From NCBI GenBank assembly GCA_963702495.1, contig CAVPDA010000018.1:496001-560000 (forward strand): 64,000 nt of DNA. The letters are read 5' to 3'. Position 1 is the first letter of the stretch, and every line of letters starts with the position of its first letter. Shown piece after piece: positions 38,369-47,298 of this stretch. A program made the position numbers and the translations under genes. Source of the stretch: CAVPDA01 sp963702495. GTDB lineage: Bacteria; Pseudomonadota; Gammaproteobacteria; Burkholderiales; Rhodocyclaceae. The notes under the pieces are model-generated. The model did not search any database. It saw only the letters and a program-made list of their open reading frames with translations, and was not told where the DNA came from.

Positions 38369-39715
38369 TCAGGCCGGGTCCGATGCTCGCTGCAGCACCA
38401 ACCCGGGCTCGCCCGGCCACAGCGGCGCCGGTTCGGGCCCGGCGTGGCCGGCGAAGCCGAGGGCGTCGCGGATGTCGCGGTAGCGCGCATAGAGATCGGC
38501 GCGGTCGCGGCCGCGCAGGTTGAGCACGCCGTAGCGGTGGCTGCCCAGCCACTTCACCTCCCGCGCCAGGTCGGCCCCCTGCTTGACGTAGAGCATGAGG
38601 TGGGCATCCGGATGGCGCCGGCGTACCTGCGCCAGCTGCGTGCGGCTCGGCGCCGGGTGCAGCGGCCGCCCGTCGAACTTGCGGAAGATGAAGCTGGCGG
38701 CATGGCTGTGCTCCTGCGCCGCGGGTTCGCAGCGCGGCGTCTCCCCCAGCGCCAGGTCGAGCATGATGTCGTAGAGCCGGATGCCGTCCACCCATTCGTA
38801 CAGGGTGACGAACTGGGAGGCGATGCGCGGGTTGATCTCGATCACGCGCAGCGCTTCGGTGCGCGGATCGTAGGCCAGTTCGACGTTGAACAAGCCGTGG
38901 TCGAAGCCCACCGCCCGCATCGTGGTGACCGCCAGTTCCCGCACGCGCCGCGCCACCGGCGGCGGCAGGGAACTCGGATACTCGAAGCGGTTGAAGGCCA
39001 TGGTGCCCGGGTACATGACCTCGTCGACGATGCCGAGGATGCGGAAGTCGCCACGGTCGGCATAGCCGTCCACGTTCAGCTGGATGCCCTCCACCAGTCC
39101 CTCGGCGACCAGGTGATGGGCGTCGATGTCGAAGCCGGGGTAGTCCCTCAGCAGATCGTTGAAGGGCTTCACCAGGCGCTTGATGATGTGCTGCTCGAAG
39201 GGCTTGAAGCGCAGATGGCGGCGCAGTTCGGCGAAGCTGTCGACGCGCCGCGCCAGCACCGAGAAAGTGGCCTTGACCGGCTTGACGAAGAAGGGGAAGG
39301 GCAGCGGCACCTCCTCTTCGCGGCGCACGGTGTACGGGAAGACGCCGAACGCCGGCATCGCCTCGGGCGCCAGTCTGGCGATGGCGGCGCGGGCATAGTA
39401 CTTGTGCTGGGCGGTGAGGATCGCCTTCGGGTCGGCGCCGGGCAGCCCGAGGCGCCGCGCCACCTCGGCCGCGATGAGGGCGCCGAACTGCTCGTGCGGG
39501 CTGATCACGGCTTCGACCCGGCGCGAGCGCGCCAGCCGCACCAGGCGGTCGATGTAGCGGCGCACGTCGAAGCTCAGCAGGCGCGCATTCTCGGGGAAGC
39601 GGAAGAGGTCGAAGCCGCGGTGGATGAACTCGTAGCGGGCGGCGAGGTCGGGGTCGGCCAGCGCCAGCCGGTCCCACTCCTGGGCGAACAGCACCAGGAT
39701 TCTTCTTCTTCCCAT
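38369..39715 (-). CDS. ATP-grasp domain protein
   Basis: 448-aa cytoplasmic enzyme of the ATP-grasp fold (carboxylate-amine/thiol ligase type, related to carbamoyl-phosphate synthase and biotin-carboxylase cores). Features: N-terminal Rossmann-like part (MGRRRILVLFAQEW), PFFVKPVKATFSV (ATP-binding Lys), VEGIQLNVDGYAD and VIEINPRIASQF (metal-binding E-x-N). The C-terminal 100 residues form a separate domain. Product is unknown; it may ligate an amino acid or fatty acid. The neighbouring methyltransferase is on the same strand, about 140 bases away across a REP-like repeat. Confidence 0.82.
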   Translation of the reverse strand: MGRRRILVLFAQEWDRLALADPDLAARYEFIHRGFDLFRFPENARLLSFDVRRYIDRLVRLARSRRVEAVISPHEQFGALIAAEVARRLGLPGADPKAILTAQHKYYARAAIARLAPEAMPAFGVFPYTVRREEEVPLPFPFFVKPVKATFSVLARRVDSFAELRRHLRFKPFEQHIIKRLVKPFNDLLRDYPGFDIDAHHLVAEGLVEGIQLNVDGYADRGDFRILGIVDEVMYPGTMAFNRFEYPSSLPPPVARRVRELAVTTMRAVGFDHGLFNVELAYDPRTEALRVIEINPRIASQFVTLYEWVDGIRLYDIMLDLALGETPRCEPAAQEHSHAASFIFRKFDGRPLHPAPSRTQLAQVRRRHPDAHLMLYVKQGADLAREVKWLGSHRYGVLNLRGRDRADLYARYRDIRDALGFAGHAGPEPAPLWPGEPGLVLQRASDPA

Positions 39716-39750
39716 AAGGCCTTTCCTTCGGTTCTCTTGGTGTTATTCGG

Positions 39751-39857
39751 CGCGCCATCCCTCACCCCCGACCCCTCTCCCAAAAGGGAGAGGGGAGGCT
39801 CGACCCTCCTCTCCCCCGCTCCGGGGGAGAGGTCGGGAGAGAGGGTCCGCGCGCCCT
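39751..39857. repeat. REP-like double hairpin, second copy
   Basis: About 107 bases nearly identical to 38239-38345 (CCTCACCCCCGACCCCTCTC start, GCGCGCCCTACG end), between the ATP-grasp and methyltransferase genes. It overlaps the last codons of the methyltransferase frame by two bases. Confidence 0.8.
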
Positions 39858-40500
39858 ACGTGCGAGGGGGCGCGCCGTTCCCCGCCACGCCCCAGCCGAT
39901 GTAGCCGGTGCCGAACATCACCGGCTCCCACTCGAAGCGTTCCAGATACTCTTGCAGCAGGTTCCACGGCCGCTCCAGACCTTCGAAGGTCGTCATGTAC
40001 GGCCGTGCCTTGGCGCGCACCACCAGGTTGAGGGGCGCGAGCCACCAGGGAGCAAGCTTCATTCCCGCCACCGCGACCCGGGCGCCCGGCCGCGCCGCGG
40101 CGAAGATGCGCGCCAGGGCGGCCGGCGAGCGCAGCACGTCGTGGGTGAAGTTGAACAGGATTGCGTCCACCGCGCGCGGGATCTCGGCGCTCTCCATCGC
40201 CGCCTCGATCAGGGCGACATTGTGCCATCCCTCGCTCTCGCAGCGCGCCTGCGCCTTGGCCAGCATGTCCGGGCTGAGTTCGACGCCGATGATGCGCCCG
40301 TCCGCTCCCACGCCCTGCTGCAGCAGGCCGAAGGAAAGTCCGGTGCCGCAGGCGACGTCGAGCACCGTATCGCCCGGCCGCAGCGCCAGCCTGGCCACGG
40401 TACGCCGGCGCAGCGGCAGGGTGCGCTCGGCGGAGGCGTCGTAGCCGGCGGCATGGGCGCGGTAGAGATCCAGCGCGCGCCGCGGGTCAGGCGCAGTCAT
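39856..40500 (-). CDS. class I SAM-dependent methyltransferase
   Basis: 214-aa UbiE-like methyltransferase. Motif I is VLDVACGTGLSFGLL (SAM-binding GxGxG variant), followed by IGVELSPDMLAKA (acidic residue binding the ribose), AILFNFTHDVLRSP (motif IV) and the C-terminal lid WNLLQEYLERFEWEP. Acceptor unknown; the hydrophobic segment WWLAPLNLVVRAKA suggests a lipid-like substrate. The C-terminal codons run into the REP-like element, so the real end may have been altered. Confidence 0.82.
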   Translation of the reverse strand: MTAPDPRRALDLYRAHAAGYDASAERTLPLRRRTVARLALRPGDTVLDVACGTGLSFGLLQQGVGADGRIIGVELSPDMLAKAQARCESEGWHNVALIEAAMESAEIPRAVDAILFNFTHDVLRSPAALARIFAAARPGARVAVAGMKLAPWWLAPLNLVVRAKARPYMTTFEGLERPWNLLQEYLERFEWEPVMFGTGYIGWGVAGNGAPPRT

Positions 40501-40566
40501 GGAGGGGAGCGAAGGCCATCTTGAATAAACCGCTGCGCCGGGTTTCTTATTCCGCGAAAGCCATTC

Positions 40567-42735
40567 CTAGAATTCCAGAGGGTCCACATCCAGATGCCAG
40601 CGCAGATCGCGCCCCGCGCGCAAATCGTTCAACTGTCCGACCCATTGCTGCAAAAAGGCCTGCAGCGCCGGTCGCTGCGCCGATTCCACCAGCAGTTGCG
40701 CGCGCTCCCGGTCGGCGCGGCGCGCCAGACGCATCGGCACCGGATCATAGATGCGCACCGCATCCTGCGCCAGTGTTCGCGCCAGCGCGGCGGCGCGTGC
40801 GAGGAAATCCAGCGCGTCGGCCAGCGCGCGGGCGTCCGCCGCCAGCAGGGCCTGAAAGGTGAAGGGCGGGAAGCCGGCCTGGCGGCGCTCGGCCAACTGG
40901 GTCTGGGCGAAGCGGGCGAAGTCGTGGGCCGCCAGCGCGGCGTAAAGCGGGTGGTCGGGGTACTCGGTCTGGATCAGCACTTCGCCCGGCAGTTCGGCGC
41001 GGCCGCTGCGGCCTCCCACCTGCATGAGCTGGGAGAACAGGCGCTCGGGAGCGCGGAAATCGACCGCGAACAGGGAGGCGTCGGCATTGAGCACGCCCAC
41101 CAGGGTGAGCCGCGGAAAATCGTGGCCCTTCGCCAGCATCTGGGTGCCCACCAGGATGTCGGCGCCGCCGCTGCGCATGATCTCGATGATCTCGCTCCAG
41201 CGGCGCGGATGGCCCGCCGAGTCGCGGTCCACGCGCAGGATGCGTGCCGCCGCAAAGCGCTCCCGCAGCGCTTCCTCCAGCCGTTGGGTGCCGCGGCCGA
41301 AGGGCTGGAGATCCTGGTTGCCGCAATCCGGGCAGGCGGCGGGAACGGGCTCTTCGGCGCCGCAGTGGTGGCAGCGCAGCCGCCGGTCGGCGAGGTGCAG
41401 CACCTGGTTGGCCGAGCAGTGGCGGCAGCGGCTGACCCAGCCGCAGGCGGGGCAGGCCAGCACCGGCGCGTAGCCGCGGCGGTTGAGGAACACCAGGCTC
41501 TGCTCGCCGCGCTCCAGTCGCAGCCGCAGGGCGGCGAGCAGATCCTCCGACATGCCGTGATCGAGCTTGCGGCGCCGCGTGTCCACGCAGCGCACCTTCG
41601 GCATGGCGGCGGCAAGGGCGCGGCGCGACAGCGTGAGCAGCGTGTAGCGGCCGCGCTGGGCGTGGTGCCAGGTTTCCAGCGCCGGCGTGGCGGAGCCGAG
41701 GACGATGGGCACCGCCTCCTGCCGCGCCCGCCATACCGCCATGTCGCGCGCCGAGTAGCGCATGCCGTCCTGCTGCTTGAAGGAGGGGTCGTGCTCTTCG
41801 TCCACCACGATCAGGCCGAGCCGCGCCAGCGGCGTGAACACCGCCAGCCGCGTGCCGAGGACGATGTCGGCCTCTCCCCACAGCGCGGCGATGAAGCCGC
41901 GGCTGCGCGCGCCGGTGGCCAGCCCGCTGTGCAGGCTCACCAGATGCGCCCGCGGAAAGCGGCCGGCGACGCGCGCTTCGAGCTGCGGCGTGAGCGCGAT
42001 CTCGGGCACCAGCATCAGGGCTTGCTCGCCGCGCTGCAGTGCCGCCTCGATCAGGCGCAGATACACCTCGGTCTTGCCGCTGCCCGTCACACCGTGCAGC
42101 AGGAAGGGCGCGAAGCTGCCGCAGCGCTGCGCCACGGCAGCGACCGCCTGCGCCTGCTCGGGCAGCAACTGCGGCAGATCGACCCGGGATGGCGCGGGCT
42201 CCACGGCTTCGATCAGACCGCGGCCGGCCAGGTCCGCCGCCACCGCTGTCGCCTGCGGCGACACGCGCTTCAACTCCGACAGGGGCAGGGAGGCCGCACC
42301 CGCCAGCGCCTGCAGCAGGCGGCGCGCGATGCTGCGTGCGCGCAGGCCCGAAATCGCTGCGGCGCCCGCATCGGTGATGCGATACGCCGGATCGCTGCCG
42401 CTGCGGCCGAGACCACTGCCGCGCTTCAAGCCGGGGGGCAGGGCGGCAGCCATGGCTTCGCCCAGGGGGTACTGATAGTAGCCGCTGCAGAACCGCATCA
42501 TTTCCAGCCAGCGGTGAGGAAGGGGCGGCAGGTCGCGGCGCAGTGCAACCAGCGGTTTCAGCTTGGCGGGATCGAGATCGCTGCTTTCGGCCAGACCGAT
42601 CAATACGCCGGTGTGCTGGCGATGGCCGAAGCCGACGCGCACGATGCGGCCGATGTCCGAGGCGTCGGCGTCTCCGGCGAGGTATTCCGCCGCTCGCGCC
42701 AGGGGCAGATCAAGGGCAACCCGCGCGATCGTCAA
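40567..42735 (-). CDS. priA: primosomal protein N' (replication restart helicase)
   Basis: Superfamily-2 helicase that reloads the replisome at stalled forks. 722 aa. Walker A is LLHGVTGSGKTEVYL, the DEAH-type box is VVDEEHDPSFKQQDG, and two zinc knuckles are CPACGWVSRCRHC and CHHCGAEEPVPAACPDC. Helicase motifs IV-VI follow (RILRVDRDSAGHPR, DILVGTQMLAKGHDFP, QVGGRSGRAELPGEVLIQT). The DNA-binding N-terminus starts ARVALDLPLARAAEYLAG. It is transcribed away from the DnaA-box-like cluster. Confidence 0.96.
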   Translation of the reverse strand: MTIARVALDLPLARAAEYLAGDADASDIGRIVRVGFGHRQHTGVLIGLAESSDLDPAKLKPLVALRRDLPPLPHRWLEMMRFCSGYYQYPLGEAMAAALPPGLKRGSGLGRSGSDPAYRITDAGAAAISGLRARSIARRLLQALAGAASLPLSELKRVSPQATAVAADLAGRGLIEAVEPAPSRVDLPQLLPEQAQAVAAVAQRCGSFAPFLLHGVTGSGKTEVYLRLIEAALQRGEQALMLVPEIALTPQLEARVAGRFPRAHLVSLHSGLATGARSRGFIAALWGEADIVLGTRLAVFTPLARLGLIVVDEEHDPSFKQQDGMRYSARDMAVWRARQEAVPIVLGSATPALETWHHAQRGRYTLLTLSRRALAAAMPKVRCVDTRRRKLDHGMSEDLLAALRLRLERGEQSLVFLNRRGYAPVLACPACGWVSRCRHCSANQVLHLADRRLRCHHCGAEEPVPAACPDCGNQDLQPFGRGTQRLEEALRERFAAARILRVDRDSAGHPRRWSEIIEIMRSGGADILVGTQMLAKGHDFPRLTLVGVLNADASLFAVDFRAPERLFSQLMQVGGRSGRAELPGEVLIQTEYPDHPLYAALAAHDFARFAQTQLAERRQAGFPPFTFQALLAADARALADALDFLARAAALARTLAQDAVRIYDPVPMRLARRADRERAQLLVESAQRPALQAFLQQWVGQLNDLRAGRDLRWHLDVDPLEF

Positions 42736-42845
42736 GGTCGATCTCGCTGTGCACCAACGGCTGAAAGCTCAGTGCGTTAGCTGACAATTTCTCGAATCGA
42801 GCTCGCATCTGCCTCGTAATCTATTGCCACATAAATGCAATATTG

Positions 42846-42880
42846 TTGTCCACAAAATCTGTGGATAACTTTGTGGGTAA
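42846..42880. promoter_or_regulatory. three DnaA-box-like sites between priA and hemE
   Basis: TTGTCCACA (42846-42854), TGTGGATAA (42860-42868, the inverted TTATCCACA consensus) and TGTGGGTAA (42872-42880, one mismatch) lie within 35 bases in the 364-base priA-hemE gap. The rest of the gap is relatively AT-rich (AGAAAAAATCATTTAAAATC at about 42949). No other gene is visible in it. Confidence 0.6.
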
Positions 42881-43099
42881 TTGCCGCCGATCGCGCTGGA
42901 AACGGCCTGGGACAAGGACCTGCAACGCTTTGCTCAGCAAATAGGCCAGAAAAAATCATTTAAAATCAAGGCATTGAAAAACGGGTTCGGCGCGGCGCAC
43001 AAAACCCGCGTATTTCCTGGCGGAACAGCGAACTGTGCATAAGTCAAGGGCCCCGGACAATTTCTTGACCTCACCTAAACCCCCGCCGCAACAGGGATT

Positions 43100-44170
43100 T
43101 CAGCTTTTCGCGCGCAGTTCCCGGCTGTATTCGTGGACCGTGTTGACCAGGACCGACACATGATCCGGAGGCGTGAACTGGGATATGCCGTGGCCGAGAT
43201 TGAACACGTGGCCGTTGCCGGGACCGAAGGCGTCGAGGATGCGGCGCGCCTCGCGCGCGATCATGTCGGGGCCGGCGAACAGGACCATGGGATCGAGATT
43301 GCCCTGCAGCGCCACCCGGTCGCCGACGCGCTCGCGCACGGCACCGATATCGACCGTCCAGTCCAGACCGACGGCATCGCAGCCGCAGGCCGCGATCTTG
43401 TCGATCCAGACGCCGCCGCCCTTGGTGAACACGATGACCGGAATGCGCTCGCCGTCGCGCTGCCGCGTCAGGCCTTCGAGGATCTGGCAGATGTAGCGCA
43501 GCGAGAATTCCAGGTAGGCGTGGTGGGCCAGCGCGCCGCCCCAGGTGTCGAAGATCATCACCGCCTGGGCGCCGGCCTCGATCTGGGCATTGAGGTAGGC
43601 GGTGACGGCGCGGGCATTCACGTCCAGCACGTGATGCAGCAGATCCGGGCGGTCGTAGAGCAGGGTCTTGGTGCGGCGGAAGTCGTCCGACGCGCCGCCC
43701 TCGATCATGTAGCAGGCGAGCGTGAAGGGGCTGCCGGAGAAGCCGATCAGCGGCACCGAGTTGTCCAGCGCGCGGCGGATCTCCGCCACCGCGTCCAGCA
43801 CGTAGCGCAGGCTGGCATAGGGATCCGGCACCGCCAGATCGCGGATCTCCCATTCTTCCCGCAGCGGACGCTCGAACTTCGGTCCCTCGCCCTCGGCGAA
43901 GTACAACCCCAGGCCCATGGCGTCGGGCACCACCAGGATGTCGGAGAACAGGATCGCGGCGTCCAGCGGATAGCGCGCCAGCGGCTGCAGCGTCACCTCG
44001 GTGGCGAGCTGCGGGCTGTGACACAGTTCCAGGAAGCTGCCGGCGCGCCGGCGCGTCTCGTTGTATTCGGGCAGGTAGCGGCCGGCCTGCCGCATCATCC
44101 ACATCGGCGTGTAATCGGTGGGCTGGCGCATCAGGGCGCGCAGGAAAGTATCGTTGCGGGGACGGGTCAC
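43100..44170 (-). CDS. hemE: uroporphyrinogen decarboxylase
   Basis: Decarboxylates uroporphyrinogen III to coproporphyrinogen III in haem synthesis. 356 aa, the normal size. The N-terminal signature TPMWMMRQAGRYLPEY and the second signature GFSGSPFTLACYMIEGGAS are intact; active-site Asp is in AILFSDILVVPDAMG, and LQGNLDP and FNLGHGISQFTPPDHV close the barrel. ATG 44170 is preceded by little recognisable ribosome-binding sequence. Confidence 0.97.
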   Translation of the reverse strand: MTRPRNDTFLRALMRQPTDYTPMWMMRQAGRYLPEYNETRRRAGSFLELCHSPQLATEVTLQPLARYPLDAAILFSDILVVPDAMGLGLYFAEGEGPKFERPLREEWEIRDLAVPDPYASLRYVLDAVAEIRRALDNSVPLIGFSGSPFTLACYMIEGGASDDFRRTKTLLYDRPDLLHHVLDVNARAVTAYLNAQIEAGAQAVMIFDTWGGALAHHAYLEFSLRYICQILEGLTRQRDGERIPVIVFTKGGGVWIDKIAACGCDAVGLDWTVDIGAVRERVGDRVALQGNLDPMVLFAGPDMIAREARRILDAFGPGNGHVFNLGHGISQFTPPDHVSVLVNTVHEYSRELRAKS

Positions 44171-44276
44171 GGTGGCGGAGTCCAGGGTTGGCGGCGGATG
44201 GCCGCAAAGCGGGGATTATCCTATGCCGGCCGCGCCGGAACCAAGCAGGTTGCGCGACTGATGCGGCCGGCGCCCC

Positions 44277-45765
44277 TTACTTGCGCCAGAAAGCCGGCGA
44301 CAGCACCACCAGCACGGTGAAGATCTCCAGCCGGCCGAGCAGCATGGCATCGGTGCATACCCAGGTCTGGAAGATCGGTCGAGCACGGCGTAGTGTCGTT
44401 GCACGGCCCGACCTGGTCGAGCCCGGGGCCGGTGTTGTTGATGGTGGCGACCACGGCGGAGAAGGCGGTGACGATGTCGAGGCCGGAATAGGCCATGAGC
44501 AGCGTCAGAGACACGACGATCACCATGTACATGAAGCCGAAGGCCAGCACCGCGAACACGAGGTTGTTGGGCAGGGGCTCGCCGCCGAACTTGATCGGCC
44601 GCACGCGCTGGGGATGCATGGAGCGGATGATCTCGCGGAAGGTCTGCTTGTAGAGAATCATGGCGCGCACCATCTTGATGCCGCCGCCGGTGGAGCCGGA
44701 GCAGGTGACGAAGCTGGACAGGAACAGCATCCACAGCGGCGCGAACATCGGCCACAGGGCGTAGTCGGTGTTGGCGAAGCCGGTGGTGGTGGCGATCGAG
44801 ACGACGTTGAAGGCCGCATAGCGCAGCGCCGTCCAGAAATCGGCGTAGGTGCCCAGCATACCAGAGATAGAACGCCGACCGCGAGCCACGCTGCCCCACG
44901 ATCACCAGCAGGTACCAGGGCGCCTCGGGATCGCGCGCGTAGGGATGCGAGGCTGCGGCCGACGCAAGGCGAGGAAGTGGGTGGCGAAGTTCATGCCCGC
45001 CAGCGTCATGAAGAACATCGGTCACGACCTCGATGGCGAGCGAATCGAAGAAGCCGAAGCTCGCGTCGTGGGACGAGAACCCGCCCAGCCCCATGATGCT
45101 GACCGGTATGGATCACGGCGTCGCCCAGGCTCATGCCGGCCCAGCGCAGCGCGACGACGCAGGCGGCGGTAGATGCCGAAGTAGACGAGCCAGAGCCCCT
45201 TCGCCGTCTCCGGCGATGCGCGGCGTGAGCTTGGTGTCCTTCATCGGGCCCGGCGACTCGGCCTTGAACATCTGCCGCCCGCCCACGCCCAGCAGCGGCA
45301 GGATCGCGATCGCCAGCACGATCAATCCCATGCCGCCGAGCCAGACCAGTTCGGCGCGCCAGAGGTTGATCGAGTAGGGCAGCGGTCCAGCCCGGCCAGC
45401 ACCGTCGCGCCGGTGGTGGTGAGCCCCGAGACCGCCTCGAAGTAGGCGTCGGTGAACGACAGCGTGGGCCAGAAGAAGATCATCAGCGGGATCGCGGCGA
45501 AGGCCGGCAGCGCGGTCCAGCGTCAGGACCGACGAGCAGGAAGCCGTCCCTGACCTGCAGCTCCGCGCTTGGTGATGGCGGGTGAGCGAACCAGATCAGC
45601 GTCCCTGTCAGCAGGGTGATCACGATGCCTTCGTCGTAGGCGAGCTGTGCGCCGTCCTGGTAGACCAGCCACGATCGCCGGCGGCAGCACCATGGTGGCG
45701 CTGAACATGCATCAGGATCAGCGAGAACACCCGCAGGACCGAAACCGTCTGGATACGCGACCATG
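44277..45765 (-). pseudogene. trkH: TrkH potassium uptake channel, many frameshifts
   Basis: Membrane subunit of the Trk K+ uptake system, with TrkA as its cytoplasmic gate. All pore pieces can be read across frames: SGLTTTGATVLAGL (first selectivity loop), GMGLIVLAIAILPLLGVGGR, SIMGLGGFSSHDASFG-like, SIATTTGFANTDY, SGSTGGGIKMVRAMILYKQT and FSAVVATINNTGPGLDQVGP. Frame changes occur about every 100-150 bases (for example near 44390, 44850, 44960, 45030, 45110, 45200, 45390, 45530, 45590 and 45670). Residues are otherwise conserved, so base-calling indels are a serious alternative to true loss. It ends AFWRK-TAA at 44277. Confidence 0.8.
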
Positions 45766-45774
45766 GCAGCTGCC

Positions 45775-47201
45775 TCAGAAGAAGCCGATCCCACAGCGAA
45801 AAGCTTCTCCACCTTCGGCACGAGGCGCTTGTTCACCACGAAGATGATGACGTGGTCATCGGACTCGACCACCGTGTCGTGGTGGGCGACGATCACCTTG
45901 TGGTGCTCCATGAGGAGGGCTCCGGAATTCACCTTCACCTTCTGCGGGTCCCCCATGCGGCGCACCAGTGCGCCGATGGTGGCGCCCTTGGGCAGGTCGA
46001 TGTCCTCGATGCGCCGGCCGACGATCTTCGAGGATTTCTGGTCGCCGTGGGCGATAAGCTCCAGCGCCTCGGCCGCGCCGCGCCGCAGCGCGTGCACCGC
46101 GGCCACGTCGCCTCGGCGCACGTGGGCGAGCAGCGAGCCGATGGAAACATGGGCCGGCGAGATGGCGATGTCGATGCGGTCCGCCTGCACCAGGTCCACG
46201 TAGGCGCGGCGGTTGATCAGTGCCAGCACGCGCCGCGCTCCCATGCGCTTGGCCAGCAGCGAAGACATGATGTTGTTCTCGTCGTCGTTGGTCAGCGCCA
46301 GGAACAGGTCCATGTCCTCGATGTTCTCGCTCTCCAGCAGCTCCTCGTTGGTGGCGTCGCCCTGCAGCACGAGAGCATTCTTGAGATTCTCCGCCAGGTA
46401 TTCGGCGCGGCGCTTGTCGTGCTCGACCACCTTCACCTGGTATTCGCCCTCGATGGCCCGCGCCAGGCGGAAGCCGATGTTGCCGCCGCCGGCGATCATG
46501 ATGCGCCGGCAAGCCTTGTCCATGCGCCGCAACTCCTGCATGACCTGGCGGATGTCCTCGGTGGCGGCGAGACAGAACACCTCGTCGCCCACCTCCACCA
46601 CTGTGTCGCCCTCCGGGATGATGGGCTGGTCCTTGCGGTAGATGGCAGCGATGCGCGCGTCCACCTTGGGCATGTGGCGGCGGATGTCGGCGATCGGATG
46701 GCCCACCAGCGGGCCGCCCTCGAAGGCGCGCACCGCCACCAGGCTGACCAGACCGTCGGCGAACTCCAGCACCTGCAGCGCCTCGGGAAACTCGATCAGC
46801 TTGACGATGTAGTCGGTGACGATCTGCTCCGGGCAGATCGAGAAATCCACCGCGAAGTTGTTGTCGTCCAGCAGCTCGGGATACGCGATGTAGTCCGGCG
46901 AGCGCAGGCGCGCGATCTTGGTCGGCAGGTTGAACAGGGTGGCGGCGATGCGGCAGGCGCAGAGGTTCGTCTGGTCGCTCTGGGTCACCGCGATCAGCAG
47001 GTCGGCGTCCTCGGCCCCGGCGGCGCGCAGGATCGAAGGCGAGGCCGCGTTGCCGGCGACGGTGCGCAGGTCGAGACGATCCTGCAGTGCGTGCAGATGG
47101 GCCGGGTTGGTATCGACGACGGTGATGTCGTTGGCTTCCGAGACCAGGCTCTCGGCCACGGACGTGCCGACCTGGCCGGCGCCGAGGATGATGATCTTCA
47201 C
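45775..47201 (-). CDS. trkA: Trk system potassium-gating protein TrkA
   Basis: Cytosolic regulator with two RCK halves. It starts MKIIILGAGQVGTSVAESLV (Rossmann G-x-G-x-x-G) and repeats as RIMIAGGGNIGFRLARAI; TrkA_C domains end each half (LVGHPIADIRRHMP and KIVGRRIEDIDLPKG). It binds NAD(H)/nucleotides to gate TrkH. A one-base shift near 45790 makes the raw frame run on into trkH; correcting it gives VEKLFAVGIGFF and TGA at 45775, the usual TrkA ending. trkH follows about 10 bases later. Confidence 0.92.
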
Positions 47202-47298
47202 GGAGCGGATGCGATCCTTGTTGTGATTGGGCGCATTCTACGCCCGCTCCCGTCGCGGCAGCAGCGGCCTGCGCGCCGCGGGCGCCGGCAGGCCGCCG

